NCBI GenBank assembly: GCA_022799755.1
Contig: JAAWOU010000002.1
Location: 1 to 64,000, forward strand
DNA: 64,000 bases
DNA from: Lachnospiraceae bacterium
GTDB taxonomy: Bacteria; Bacillota; Clostridia; Lachnospirales; Lachnospiraceae
Reading direction: 5' to 3'
Shown here in pieces: positions 37,609 through 46,267 of the stretch (the stretch's first letter is position 1; each line of letters begins with the position of its first letter). Made by a program: the position numbers and the translations under genes. The notes under the pieces were generated by a model. It had not been told where the DNA came from. It ran no database searches and saw only the letters and a program-made list of their open reading frames with translations.

Positions 37609-38103
37609 ATGACAGAGAAACAGCTGCACAAGTTACGCCGGCAGGATTTGTTGGAACTGTTGCTGGCCCAGGGAAGAGAAGCAGCCCAGCTGCAGACTAA
37701 GCTGGACGAGGCAGCAGCCCGGCTGAAAGATTTGGAGGAAACCAGGACCCGCTTCATCGAGCGCATGGACGAAAAGGACGATCAGATAGAGAAGCTGAAA
37801 CCCCGCCTGGATGAAAAGGATGCCCGGATAGAAAAGCTCACGGCCCGTCTGAACGAAAAGGACGCCCAGATAGAGAAGCTCATCGGCCGCCTGAACGAAA
37901 AGGACGCCCGCATCGGCGATCTGACCACAGAGATAGACCATTATCGCTCAGGCGAGCTCCTGGGCTTTGAGGGAGACCTCTCCGTCGAGGAAGTCTCCAG
38001 GAAGCTGAACGCCGTCTTCAACGCGGCGCAGAAAGCCGTGACCCGGTATCTGGACGACGTCCGGGAGGCCCACGACAGGGATTACATAGAGGAGCGGAAA
38101 TGA
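37609..38103 (+). CDS. Coiled-coil protein with 14-residue repeats, unknown function
   Basis: A 164-residue, highly charged, probably cytoplasmic protein. Four tandem 14-residue units of the form LNEKDAQIEKLIGR (residues 53-108) continue a coiled coil that starts near residue 15. A C-terminal helical part contains VFNAAQKAVTRYLDDV. GGAGCGGAGAAA precedes the ATG. Its stop overlaps the signal-peptidase start by four bases (ATGA), so the two are translationally coupled. I know no function. Confidence 0.75.
   Translation: MTEKQLHKLRRQDLLELLLAQGREAAQLQTKLDEAAARLKDLEETRTRFIERMDEKDDQIEKLKPRLDEKDARIEKLTARLNEKDAQIEKLIGRLNEKDARIGDLTTEIDHYRSGELLGFEGDLSVEEVSRKLNAVFNAAQKAVTRYLDDVREAHDRDYIEERK
37765..37932 (+). 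repeat. Four tandem 42-bp coding repeats
   Basis: Four in-frame 42-base units encode the 14-residue coiled-coil repeats of the surrounding gene. DNA units are similar enough to allow slippage and copy-number change. Confidence 0.8.
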
Positions 38104-38690
38104 GCGAGGAGAGCAAAGAAGCCGTAAAAGTTCCCACCATGGAACAGCTGGAAGCGGAGCTGAAGAAAGAAAAATACAAGCGCAATTACGGGAAAGTTCT
38201 GCGGAGCACCGCGTTTTCTCTTCTGGTGGTGGCAGCGGCCTCTGTGCTGGTGGCCGTTTTGCTGCTGCCGGTGCTGCAGATCAACGGCACCTCTATGACG
38301 GAGACCCTGCAGGACGGGGACGTGGTGGTAGCCATCAGCAATTCCAGGTTTAAGACAGGCGACGTCATTGCGTTCTATTACAATAACAACATTCTGGTAA
38401 AGCGCGTCATTGCCGGTGCCGGAGACTGGGTGGACATAGACGATGAGGGCAATGTGTACGTAAACGGCGAGCTGCTGGACGAGCCCTATGTGGCGGAGAA
38501 ATCGCTGGGCAACTGTGACATCGAACTGCCCTACCAGGTTCCGGACGGGAAATGCTTTGTCATGGGAGACCACCGCGCCACCAGCATTGACAGCCGCAGC
38601 ACTGCGGTGGGATGTATCAGCGAAAGCGGTGTAGTGGGGAAGATCATGTTCCGGGTCTGGCCGCTGGAGGAGATCGGCATCGTGAACTGA
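38100..38690 (+). CDS. lepB: Signal peptidase I
   Basis: A 196-residue type I signal peptidase (S26) that removes signal peptides on the outer membrane face. A cytoplasmic Lys-rich segment and one transmembrane helix (about 37-60) precede the catalytic Ser65 in INGTSM and Lys101 in ILVKRVI. The box GDHRATSIDSRS normally reads GDNRxxSxDSR; here Asn is His. The gene overlaps the coiled-coil gene by four bases. Such small SPases often occur in multiple copies, so this need not be the only one. Confidence 0.93.
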   Translation: MSEESKEAVKVPTMEQLEAELKKEKYKRNYGKVLRSTAFSLLVVAAASVLVAVLLLPVLQINGTSMTETLQDGDVVVAISNSRFKTGDVIAFYYNNNILVKRVIAGAGDWVDIDDEGNVYVNGELLDEPYVAEKSLGNCDIELPYQVPDGKCFVMGDHRATSIDSRSTAVGCISESGVVGKIMFRVWPLEEIGIVN

Positions 38691-38712
38691 GAGGATTGTA
38701 TGTGTGCATCAT

Positions 38713-38745
38713 GTTGCTGTGAGCGGCGAAGCCGTGAACAGCAGC
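38713..38745 (+). repeat. Dispersed 33-bp hairpin repeat, copy 2
   Basis: GTTGCTGTGAGCGGCGAAG leads the 33-bp unit, with core CGGC-GAA-GCCG and outer GCTGT/ACAGC pairs. It matches copy 1 and copy 3 with few differences. Confidence 0.75.
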
Positions 38746-38777
38746 CGTGCCCTGGTTACGGGCGGTTTCAAAAAAAC

Positions 38778-38806
38778 TTGACAACAGCCATAGAATGGAT
38801 TACCAT
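38778..38806 (+). promoter_or_regulatory. Promoter upstream of addA
   Basis: TTGACA and TACCAT separated by exactly 17 bases, about 290 bases before the addA start. Confidence 0.5.
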
Positions 38807-38999
38807 AGTATCAGAAATCAGAGAGATCATCCGGAGCTCTTTTGTATCTAAGGTCAAATGGCATTTCTGCCGTTTTTCGCCGGAACAGAATATGAGAGGA
38901 ATATGAAAAGGGGCAGGAGCCGGAGGGGAAGTCAGGACGATTTGCGGACCTGTCCAATGGTCTGTGCCCTGGTGCCGTACAACTGTACGGGTGTATTAC

Positions 39000-39032
39000 A
39001 TTGCTGTCGGCAGAAGAGCCGTGAACCGTGAC
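39000..39032 (+). repeat. Diverged copy of the dispersed hairpin repeat
   Basis: On the minus strand, GGTTCACGGCTCTTCTGCCG followed by ACAGCAAT aligns with the other copies (TTCACGGCT-TCGCCG-CTCACAGCAAC) with small gaps. It is less certain than the three 33-bp copies. Confidence 0.4.
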
Positions 39033-39094
39033 GGCAGGGCGGAGCTTTGCCTGAGGCTGACCTGACATGGAATCTGAGAAAAGGACGAAAAGCT

Positions 39095-42000
39095 ATGGCA
39101 GTTACATTTACCCGAGAACAGAGCATGGCCATCGAGCTGCATGGCCGCAATATCCTGGTATCCGCAGCCGCGGGCAGCGGCAAGACCGCGGTGCTGGTGG
39201 AGCGTATCGTGCGGATGGTATGCGACGAGGCGCATCCCGTGGACATAGACCGGCTTTTGGTGGTGACCTTTACCAACGCGGCCGCGGCGGAGATGCGGGA
39301 GCGGATAGCGGCAGGCATCTCCAAGCGGCTTTCCGGGAATCCGGAGTCCGCCCATATCCAGCGCCAGGCCACGCTGCTGCACAATGCCCAGATCACCACC
39401 ATCGACAGCTTCTGCCTGTTCCTGCTGCGGAACCATTTTAACGAGATCGGGCTGGACCCGGCTTTCCGCATCGCGGACGAGGGGGAAGTGCGGCTGATGC
39501 AGCAGGAGGTCCTGGGGGAGCTCATGGAGGCGTCCTATGCCTCCGGAGACGAAGCTTTCCGCTACTGTGTGGAATATTTCTGCACAGGCGGGCGGGAGAG
39601 CGTCCTGGAGCAGCATATATTGAATCTGTCCCGGTACGCCGCCAGCTTTCCCTGGCCTGCCAGGTGGCTGGAAGAGCGGAAAGAGGATTACGGCGCTGGC
39701 ACGGTGGAGGAGATGTGCGCCAGTCCTTATGCCGTCTGGCTGCTTGCGCATCTGCGCCGTCTCCTGGCAGGGTGCGCGGAGAAGCTGGAGAGGGTGCGGG
39801 CGCTGTGCCAGTCGCCGGACGGCCCTTATATGTACGGGGAACTGGTGGACGGGGAGCTGGAACAGGTGGAGAGGCTCCTTGCCTGCGAATCGCTGGAGGA
39901 ATATGCCGTAAAGCTGCCTGCCGTAAGCTTCGGCAGACTGCCTGCCAAGAAAGACGACAGCGTCTCACCCGTAAAGCGGGAGCTGGCAAAGGGCATGCGG
40001 GCCGCCGTGAAAGACAGCATCAAGGACATGGAGGAGCGGTATTTTGCAACTCCTCTGGAACTGGCAGCCAGGCAGGGCAGCGCCTGCACAGGGCCTGTGG
40101 GCTCCCTGATCGATCTGGTGCTGGAGTTTGACAGGAGGATGCAGGAAAAGAAGCGGGAGAAAAAGGTCATCGACTTTTCGGACATGGAGCATTTCGCCCT
40201 GGGGATTCTGCTGGACGGAGAGGGCAGCGAAGCCCGTCCCAGCGCCGTTGCTCTGGAATACAGACAGCATTTCGCTGAGATATTGACGGACGAATACCAG
40301 GACAGCAATCTGGTGCAGGAGTATCTGCTGAGAGCGGTGTCCGGGGAGGAGGACGGCCGCTTCAACCGCTTCATGGTGGGGGATGTGAAGCAGAGCATCT
40401 ATAAATTCCGCCTGGCCAGGCCGGAGCTTTTTTTGGAGAAGTACAACAGCTATCCGGGCTGTCCTGTCCGGGAGGGCTGCGTGAGAATCGATCTTGCGAA
40501 GAATTTCCGCAGCCGTCTGCAGGTGGTGGACGCGGTGAACGATGTATTCGGCCGTCTCATGAGCGAGACCGTGGGAGGGATTCCCTACGATGAGCGGGCG
40601 GCTCTCTATCCCGGGGCAGTCTATCCGGAGAGCGGGGACTGCGCCAGTGAGCTGCTGCTGGTGGAGAAGCCGGGCAAGGAGGACGAACTGGGAGAGAAGC
40701 AGGCCGAGAGCCTGACGATCGCCCGAAAGATCAAGGAGCTGAGGGGGCGCTTTCAGGTGACCGACAAAGAGACCGGCGGACAGCGTCCCGCCAGGTACAG
40801 CGATATGGTGATCCTGCTTCGCACCAACAGCGGCTGGGACGAGGAATTCAAGGAGACGCTGGAGCGGGAGGGGATTCCGGTGTACATTACCTCGAAGACC
40901 GGATACTTTGCGGCCGCGGAGGTACAGGAGCTGCTGCAGCTTCTGCGGGTGCTGGACAATCCCAGCCAGGACATCCCGCTGTTCGGGGTTATGAAGTCCC
41001 TCTTCGGCGGTTTCTCCGAGGAGGAGGCGGCAATCATCCGCAGCGGCGCAAAAGCCTGCAGCCTCTACGAGGCGCTGAAGCGCTTTGCCCGGGGGTACAG
41101 GGAGAAGAGCAGCGGGGAAAGCGGACCGCGGGAGACGGAGGGGCTTGAGAGCGCGGAGCCGGATGCCCTTGGGGCAAAAGCCGCAGCGTTTCTGCACAGG
41201 ATCAGGGAATACCGGGAATGCACGGTCTATCTGCCCATCCGGGATCTGCTGACCAAGCTCATCGGGGACTTTGGCTATCTGGACTATGTCACGGCGCTGC
41301 CTGCCGGGAGCAGGAGGCGGGCCAATGTGGAGATGCTGCTGACCAAGGCCTCGGATTTTGAGCGCACCAGCTATTTCGGCCTGTTCCACTTTATCCGCTA
41401 CATGGAGCAGCTGGAGGAGTACGATGTGGACTACGGCGGAGCGGAGCTTTTGGACGAGAATGCCGACGTGGTGCGCATCATGAGCATTCACAAGAGCAAG
41501 GGGCTGGAGTTTCCCGTCACTTTTGTGGCGGGTCTGAGCAAGCGGTTCAACATGCAGGATGTGAACCAGTCCCTGATTCTGGATATGGATCTGGGGCTTG
41601 CCACGGACTATGTGGATCCGGGGAGGCGGATCCGCAACAAGACCCTGCGCCGGACAGCCCTGTCCAGGAAGCTGCGGGAAGAGAGCCTGGCCGAGGAGCT
41701 GCGGCTTTTATATGTGGCCATGACCAGGGCCAGGGAGAAGCTGATCATGACCGGCGTGGCAGAGCATGCGGCGCAGCTCTGGGAGCAGATGAGAGAGGCG
41801 GGCCATGGGCGGCTGACTTATCTGGACTTTGTGGAAGCGGGCAGCTTTCTGGACTTTCTCCTGCCCGTTCTGCCGGGGACCTGTGTACAGGTGACCGTGC
41901 GGGAACAGGTGCAGGAGGAGGCGGAGCAGATCAGGGAGCAGATGGGACTTTCCCGGAAAAAGGCGGCTCTGGAGAGGGCGGAGGAGTTCGCGGACCCGGA

Positions 42001-42793
42001 GGCAGGAAAAAGGCTGTCCGGGCGGCTGAATGCGGTCTATCCTTATGCCATGCTCTCGGAGCTCTATACCAAGACCACTGTGTCCGAGCTAAAGATTGCG
42101 GCCATGGCGGATCGCGACGAGGCTGCCTATCATACCTTTGAGGAAAAGGAAGTCCTGCCCTATATTCCGCTGTTCTGCAGAGGCGAGGAGAAGATCAGCG
42201 GCGCGGTCCGGGGCAATGCCTACCACAGGGTCATGGAGCTTCTGGACTTTGAGGCGGTGCTGGGGCGCGCCCTGGAGGAAACCGCAGGGCCGGGGAGCGG
42301 CAGCGCCGCCGCGGAGCACTATGAGGCGTACACGCAGGCGCTGTCCCCGGAGCGATTGGCCGCGGGCCTGGAGACATTCCTGGAGGAAGAGACCGTAAGC
42401 GGACGTCTCAGCGCGGAATACCGGCAGGCGGTGCGGGGGCAGAAGATCGAGAAATTCCTGGGCTCCCGGCTGGCCTGGCGCATGTGGAGGGCCCAGAGGC
42501 AGGGGAATCTTTACAGGGAACAGCCCTTTGTGCTGGGCATTGACGCCCGCCGCCTGAAAGGGGATTTCCCGGAGGGAGAGACGGTGCTGATCCAGGGAAT
42601 CATAGACGTGTTCTTTCAGGAAGAAGACAAAATTGTCTTGCTTGACTACAAGACAGACTCCGTCTCCTCCATGGGAGAGCTCTGGAACCGCTATGAGACC
42701 CAGCTGGACTACTACCAGGAGGCCATCCAGAAGCTCTTCGGAAAGCCGGTGAAAGAGAGGATACTGTATTCGTTTCATCTGGGGAGATATTAA
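39095..42793 (+). CDS. addA: AddA subunit of the AddAB helicase-nuclease
   Basis: A 1232-residue UvrD-like helicase with C-terminal nuclease. Walker A reads SAAAGSGKTAVLV near residue 24, motif II DEYQDSN, helicase motifs VGDVKQSIYKFR and MSIHKSKGLEFPV, then LLYVAMTRAREKL. The RecB-type nuclease motif LLDYKTDSV lies near the end. It partners AddB in double-strand break processing. ATG 39095 has AAAAGGACG upstream; the frame runs back to 39047. The 3' end lies 21 bases from the convergent asnB stop. Confidence 0.96.
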   Translation: MAVTFTREQSMAIELHGRNILVSAAAGSGKTAVLVERIVRMVCDEAHPVDIDRLLVVTFTNAAAAEMRERIAAGISKRLSGNPESAHIQRQATLLHNAQITTIDSFCLFLLRNHFNEIGLDPAFRIADEGEVRLMQQEVLGELMEASYASGDEAFRYCVEYFCTGGRESVLEQHILNLSRYAASFPWPARWLEERKEDYGAGTVEEMCASPYAVWLLAHLRRLLAGCAEKLERVRALCQSPDGPYMYGELVDGELEQVERLLACESLEEYAVKLPAVSFGRLPAKKDDSVSPVKRELAKGMRAAVKDSIKDMEERYFATPLELAARQGSACTGPVGSLIDLVLEFDRRMQEKKREKKVIDFSDMEHFALGILLDGEGSEARPSAVALEYRQHFAEILTDEYQDSNLVQEYLLRAVSGEEDGRFNRFMVGDVKQSIYKFRLARPELFLEKYNSYPGCPVREGCVRIDLAKNFRSRLQVVDAVNDVFGRLMSETVGGIPYDERAALYPGAVYPESGDCASELLLVEKPGKEDELGEKQAESLTIARKIKELRGRFQVTDKETGGQRPARYSDMVILLRTNSGWDEEFKETLEREGIPVYITSKTGYFAAAEVQELLQLLRVLDNPSQDIPLFGVMKSLFGGFSEEEAAIIRSGAKACSLYEALKRFARGYREKSSGESGPRETEGLESAEPDALGAKAAAFLHRIREYRECTVYLPIRDLLTKLIGDFGYLDYVTALPAGSRRRANVEMLLTKASDFERTSYFGLFHFIRYMEQLEEYDVDYGGAELLDENADVVRIMSIHKSKGLEFPVTFVAGLSKRFNMQDVNQSLILDMDLGLATDYVDPGRRIRNKTLRRTALSRKLREESLAEELRLLYVAMTRAREKLIMTGVAEHAAQLWEQMREAGHGRLTYLDFVEAGSFLDFLLPVLPGTCVQVTVREQVQEEAEQIREQMGLSRKKAALERAEEFADPEAGKRLSGRLNAVYPYAMLSELYTKTTVSELKIAAMADRDEAAYHTFEEKEVLPYIPLFCRGEEKISGAVRGNAYHRVMELLDFEAVLGRALEETAGPGSGSAAAEHYEAYTQALSPERLAAGLETFLEEETVSGRLSAEYRQAVRGQKIEKFLGSRLAWRMWRAQRQGNLYREQPFVLGIDARRLKGDFPEGETVLIQGIIDVFFQEEDKIVLLDYKTDSVSSMGELWNRYETQLDYYQEAIQKLFGKPVKERILYSFHLGRY

Positions 42794-42814
42794 GAAGCGG
42801 GAAGCCCGGAAGAA

Positions 42815-44683
42815 TCAGGAGGCGGATTCTTCCGGGAAGTAAATTTCGTACCATACCAGGAAAGCGTACACGGCCCAGAGCTTCCGGTTGGTGTTGCCCC
42901 GGCCGCATCCCCGGCCGGCGAGCAGCTCTTCCAGTGCGTCCCGGTTGAAGAACTTTTCGGCGGCCTTTGAGTCGAACGCTTTCCGGACAGCGCGGTCTCC
43001 CATCTCGGAGGTCAGGAAATGGCCGAGGGGAACCGGGAATCCCAGCTTTTTTCGGTTGGCGCTGCTCTCGGGCAGATGACGCTGCGCCATCTTGCGAAAG
43101 AGGTATTTGGATACCTGCCCTTTCTGCTTGCAGGCTGCGGGCAGGTTTTTGGCCACCCGGAAGACTTCCCTGTCCAGATAGGGCACCCGCAGCTCCAGAG
43201 AATGGGCCATGCTCATCCGGTCCGCTTTCTGGAGGATGTCTCCGGGAAGCCAGTGGAGCAGATCTATGTACTGCATGCGGCTGGCCTCATCCAGGACCTC
43301 GGCGCTTTTGTAGTCCTGCTCCAGAAATGCCTGGGGGGAGAGGGCTATTGTCTTATCTTTGAGAAGCCGTGCGCGCTCTTTTGCCGTGAAAAGATTGGCG
43401 TTTCCGATAAACCGTTCCTCCAGAGACATGGAGCCGCGCATCAGAAAGCTCCTGCCCTTGATGTCCGGCAGCCTGGAGGCCATACGGGCGATGCGCCTGC
43501 GCAGAGACTTGGGGAGCTTCTGGTACAGATGCAGTGCCTGGGGCTCGCAGTAGATGCAGTAGCCGCCGAAGAGCTCGTCGGAACCCTCGCCGGAGACCAC
43601 CACCCGCACGTACCGGGAGGCCTCTCTGGACAGGAAATACAAGGCCACGGCAGAGGAATCCCCGGAGGGTTCGTCCATGTAGTAGAGCACTTCCGGCACA
43701 GCCTCCCAGAATTCTTTCTCGGAGATGCGCTTGGTGTGCTGTTCCAGATGAAGCTCTCCGGCCAGCTCCCTGGCCAGAGGGATCTCGTTATAGTAGCCGT
43801 CTTCCTTGCCGTAGCCCACGGTAAAGGTTTTGTCCCCTGTGAATTTCGCGGCGATCAGGCTGGAGTCCACGCCGCCGGAGAGGAAAGTGCCCACCTCCAC
43901 ATCCGCCGTCATGTGGGCCGTCACCGAGTCCGAGACGGCTCTGTCCAGGTCATTGATCCACTCTTCCTCGGATTTCTCTTTCCTTTTACCTGACCGGGCC
44001 GGCGTCAGCATAGGGAGGAAATAACGCTTCGGATACAGGGAAGCGCTGCCTCTTTGAAAGGTGAGGAAGTGGCCGGGCAGGAGCTGACTGATGCCCTGGA
44101 AGAAAGTCTTCTCCAGAACGGAATATTGAAAAGAGAGATACTGCTCCAGCGCTTCCGTATTCAGACGCTTTTCGTAGGCAGGATGCTGCAGGATTCCCTT
44201 GATCTCCGATGCGAAGATGAAACTGCCTCCTGCCACCGTATAGTAGAAAGGTTTTATCCCAAAGGGATCTCTGGCTGCGAAGAGGGTCTGGGCCTTTTTG
44301 TCCCAGATGGCGAAAGCGAACATTCCCCGCAGATGTTCCGGCAGGTTTTCACCCCATTCCTCGTATCCGTGGAGCAGCACCTCGGAATCTCCCTGGGTGG
44401 AGAAGCGGTGTCCGGCCGAGAGCAGTTCCTGCCGCAGCGCCTGATAATTGTAGATCTCCCCGTTGAACACCAGCACCTTGTCCCCGGTCTCGTTAGCCAT
44501 GGGCTGGGTGCTGCCGCCCGGGTCAATGATGGCCAGGCGTCTGAAGCCCAGGGCCGCTGGGCCAGAGAGCCAGCTTTTGCCCTGATCGGGGCCCCTGTGG
44601 GCCAGAGAGCTCATCATCCGGTCCAGAATCTCTTCTCCGGCGGGAGTGTCGTTTTTTTCTATAAATCCGCATATTCCGCACAT
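42815..44683 (-). CDS. asnB: Asparagine synthase (glutamine-hydrolysing)
   Basis: A 622-residue two-domain enzyme making asparagine from aspartate, ATP and glutamine. Removal of Met1 exposes the nucleophile Cys2 of the class II glutaminase domain (MCGICGFIE). The synthetase domain has the PP-loop SGGVDSSLIAAKF and SGEGSDELFGGY. AAAGGAG precedes the ATG at 44683. The open frame extends upstream, but Cys must be residue 2. It is a single minus-strand gene between the convergent addA and the two-component operon. Confidence 0.95.
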   Translation of the reverse strand: MCGICGFIEKNDTPAGEEILDRMMSSLAHRGPDQGKSWLSGPAALGFRRLAIIDPGGSTQPMANETGDKVLVFNGEIYNYQALRQELLSAGHRFSTQGDSEVLLHGYEEWGENLPEHLRGMFAFAIWDKKAQTLFAARDPFGIKPFYYTVAGGSFIFASEIKGILQHPAYEKRLNTEALEQYLSFQYSVLEKTFFQGISQLLPGHFLTFQRGSASLYPKRYFLPMLTPARSGKRKEKSEEEWINDLDRAVSDSVTAHMTADVEVGTFLSGGVDSSLIAAKFTGDKTFTVGYGKEDGYYNEIPLARELAGELHLEQHTKRISEKEFWEAVPEVLYYMDEPSGDSSAVALYFLSREASRYVRVVVSGEGSDELFGGYCIYCEPQALHLYQKLPKSLRRRIARMASRLPDIKGRSFLMRGSMSLEERFIGNANLFTAKERARLLKDKTIALSPQAFLEQDYKSAEVLDEASRMQYIDLLHWLPGDILQKADRMSMAHSLELRVPYLDREVFRVAKNLPAACKQKGQVSKYLFRKMAQRHLPESSANRKKLGFPVPLGHFLTSEMGDRAVRKAFDSKAAEKFFNRDALEELLAGRGCGRGNTNRKLWAVYAFLVWYEIYFPEESAS

Positions 44684-44818
44684 GATCCATACTCCTTTGT
44701 CATTGAGATGTCTTTTGTTGTATGGATAAAGCATAGAATACGACTGTTTCTTATTCACGGCATTTATGTAACCAAGTTGTATCAGGTTGTAAATTCTTTC
44801 GCAGGGTCCGGCGGGCGC

Positions 44819-46267
44819 CTACAGCTCCAGCAAAATACAGCGCCGCCTGCTTCTGTCCTGATCCTCGTAAGTCTCCAGGAGAATCCGGCCAGTGTCCGGA
44901 TCATACTCCATGCCGATGAGATTCTGGAGATTCTTATATAACAGCTGTCCCTCGCCGGAGCCTGCGGGATACAGATATAGATCCGCGGACAGTACGCCCC
45001 AGTACTCCTGCAGGGCAGAGGGCAGGCTGTTTTCCCGTCCGCAGGTCTGCGCATTGGACTGGGTGGTCTCGGTGTAGTTGCCCATGGTCTCCTTAATCAG
45101 GGCGACCAGCATATCCCCGGAGGGCAGCGCCAGGAAATCCCAGACATAGTTGGGAAAATCCCGGACAGAGGGCGTCTGCTGCAGGTGCGTCATATCTATG
45201 GTCCAGAGCATAAGCGGGTTCGACATATAGTAGAACGTCTCTCCGCCCGGGGAATACTGACAGACCGGGTAGGGCATCCCCTCGTTACCCATCAGGTCCT
45301 GCTCGGTATATTGGATGTCGGAGGGCATGGACGCTTCCTCTATCAGGGAGAGGGTGGGCGTTATGGCGGTGCCCGGCAGAAACGAAGCCTTTCTCACATA
45401 GAGGCCGGCGCTTTGGGTCTCCGCCACAAGGCTGAAGAGCCCTGGTTGGGAGTCTTCGTCATAGAGACCTGTACTCCAGAGCATATTCCCGTCGCCGTCT
45501 GGGCCACAAGGCGTATAGAGCACCTGGTCCGGCGCAAGGAGCCTTGAACTGCCGATGGACCAGTAGTCATTCTGCCTGTCGGATCCGCCGGCTCCTGCAG
45601 GGGAGGAACCTTGGGACAATGTCCGGCCGCAGTCGTATATGGGGATCAGGAGGGTGGGATCCGTGGAGATGCCGGAGGCGTCAAAGGTCACCCATCTGCC
45701 CTCCGGGGAAAAGCTTCCCAGGAAGTAGCCGAGATAATCCGAGGTATTCTCATACAGAAGCAATGGCTCCTGCTCTCCCAGCGTGCAGAGCAGGACAGCG
45801 TTCGCGTTGCGGTAAGCGGAGCGGAGATAGATTAACAGCTGCTTTCCGTCCGGGGAGGGCAGGAGCTGCTCCATGTACACGCTGTCCCCCATCTCTGCGC
45901 CCAGCGGACTGTTCCGGTTCTCCCAGGTCTTGAAAAAGCCCCCGGCCACGTCATAGAAGCCATATCTATAGTCAACCTGCCGGTACTCCAGTATTGCTTC
46001 GTCATTGTCCCCGGCTGTGGAGAGGATATGGATTTCATTGTCGCCGCAGCCTGCCAGAAAGGCGCTTTTATTCAAATCATACAGGGTATCATAGGTGTAG
46101 GTATATATTTTTTTCACCGTGAAGTCCCTGTCCGCAGGGCTGTCCTGGCTCTCGCTCTCCGCGGAGGAGGCCTGGGGGAGCAGCATGGTCTTCTCCTCCG
46201 GCGTGCACGCGGTGAGGAGTGCCGTAAAAAGAAGCAGGGGGGGCATGTACTTTGCAGCGCTAGGCAT
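44819..46267 (-). CDS. Lipoprotein of a two-component operon, propeller-like
   Basis: A 482-residue predicted lipoprotein. A hydrophobic signal ends in the lipobox LLTAC (Cys near residue 21). A long extracytoplasmic domain with repeated YxxG/SPDGKQLL-, SPEGRWVT- and SPGGETFYY-type segments resembles TolB/WD-like beta-propeller blades; this fold is inferred from the repeats. Its ATG overlaps the histidine kinase stop by eight bases, so it is translated from the same mRNA. A sensor accessory, analogous in arrangement to MtrAB-LpqB of actinobacteria, is my inference. The upstream frame to 46357 lies inside the kinase gene. Confidence 0.75.
   Translation of the reverse strand: MPSAAKYMPPLLLFTALLTACTPEEKTMLLPQASSAESESQDSPADRDFTVKKIYTYTYDTLYDLNKSAFLAGCGDNEIHILSTAGDNDEAILEYRQVDYRYGFYDVAGGFFKTWENRNSPLGAEMGDSVYMEQLLPSPDGKQLLIYLRSAYRNANAVLLCTLGEQEPLLLYENTSDYLGYFLGSFSPEGRWVTFDASGISTDPTLLIPIYDCGRTLSQGSSPAGAGGSDRQNDYWSIGSSRLLAPDQVLYTPCGPDGDGNMLWSTGLYDEDSQPGLFSLVAETQSAGLYVRKASFLPGTAITPTLSLIEEASMPSDIQYTEQDLMGNEGMPYPVCQYSPGGETFYYMSNPLMLWTIDMTHLQQTPSVRDFPNYVWDFLALPSGDMLVALIKETMGNYTETTQSNAQTCGRENSLPSALQEYWGVLSADLYLYPAGSGEGQLLYKNLQNLIGMEYDPDTGRILLETYEDQDRSRRRCILLEL

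Larger units (their letters stand above)
38691..39094 (+). other. Gap between signal peptidase and addA genes
   Basis: About 400 bases without a convincing gene. It holds copy 2 of the hairpin repeat, a consensus-like promoter at 38778-38806, a diverged fourth repeat copy near 39000-39032, and a TGTACAACTGTACGG near-palindrome around 38977-38990. The intergenic DNA looks like a site of repeat insertion splitting an ancestral addB-addA operon. Confidence 0.5.

Noticed and set aside
37765..37932. Regular 42-bp repeats as a CRISPR array
   Set aside because: Units are contiguous, in frame and encode a coiled coil; there are no unique spacers or cas genes.
39965..41491. 508-codon minus-strand open frame opposite addA
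   Set aside because: AddA helicase motifs on the + strand are intact; the antisense frame has low-complexity His/Leu/Gln composition and no start signal.
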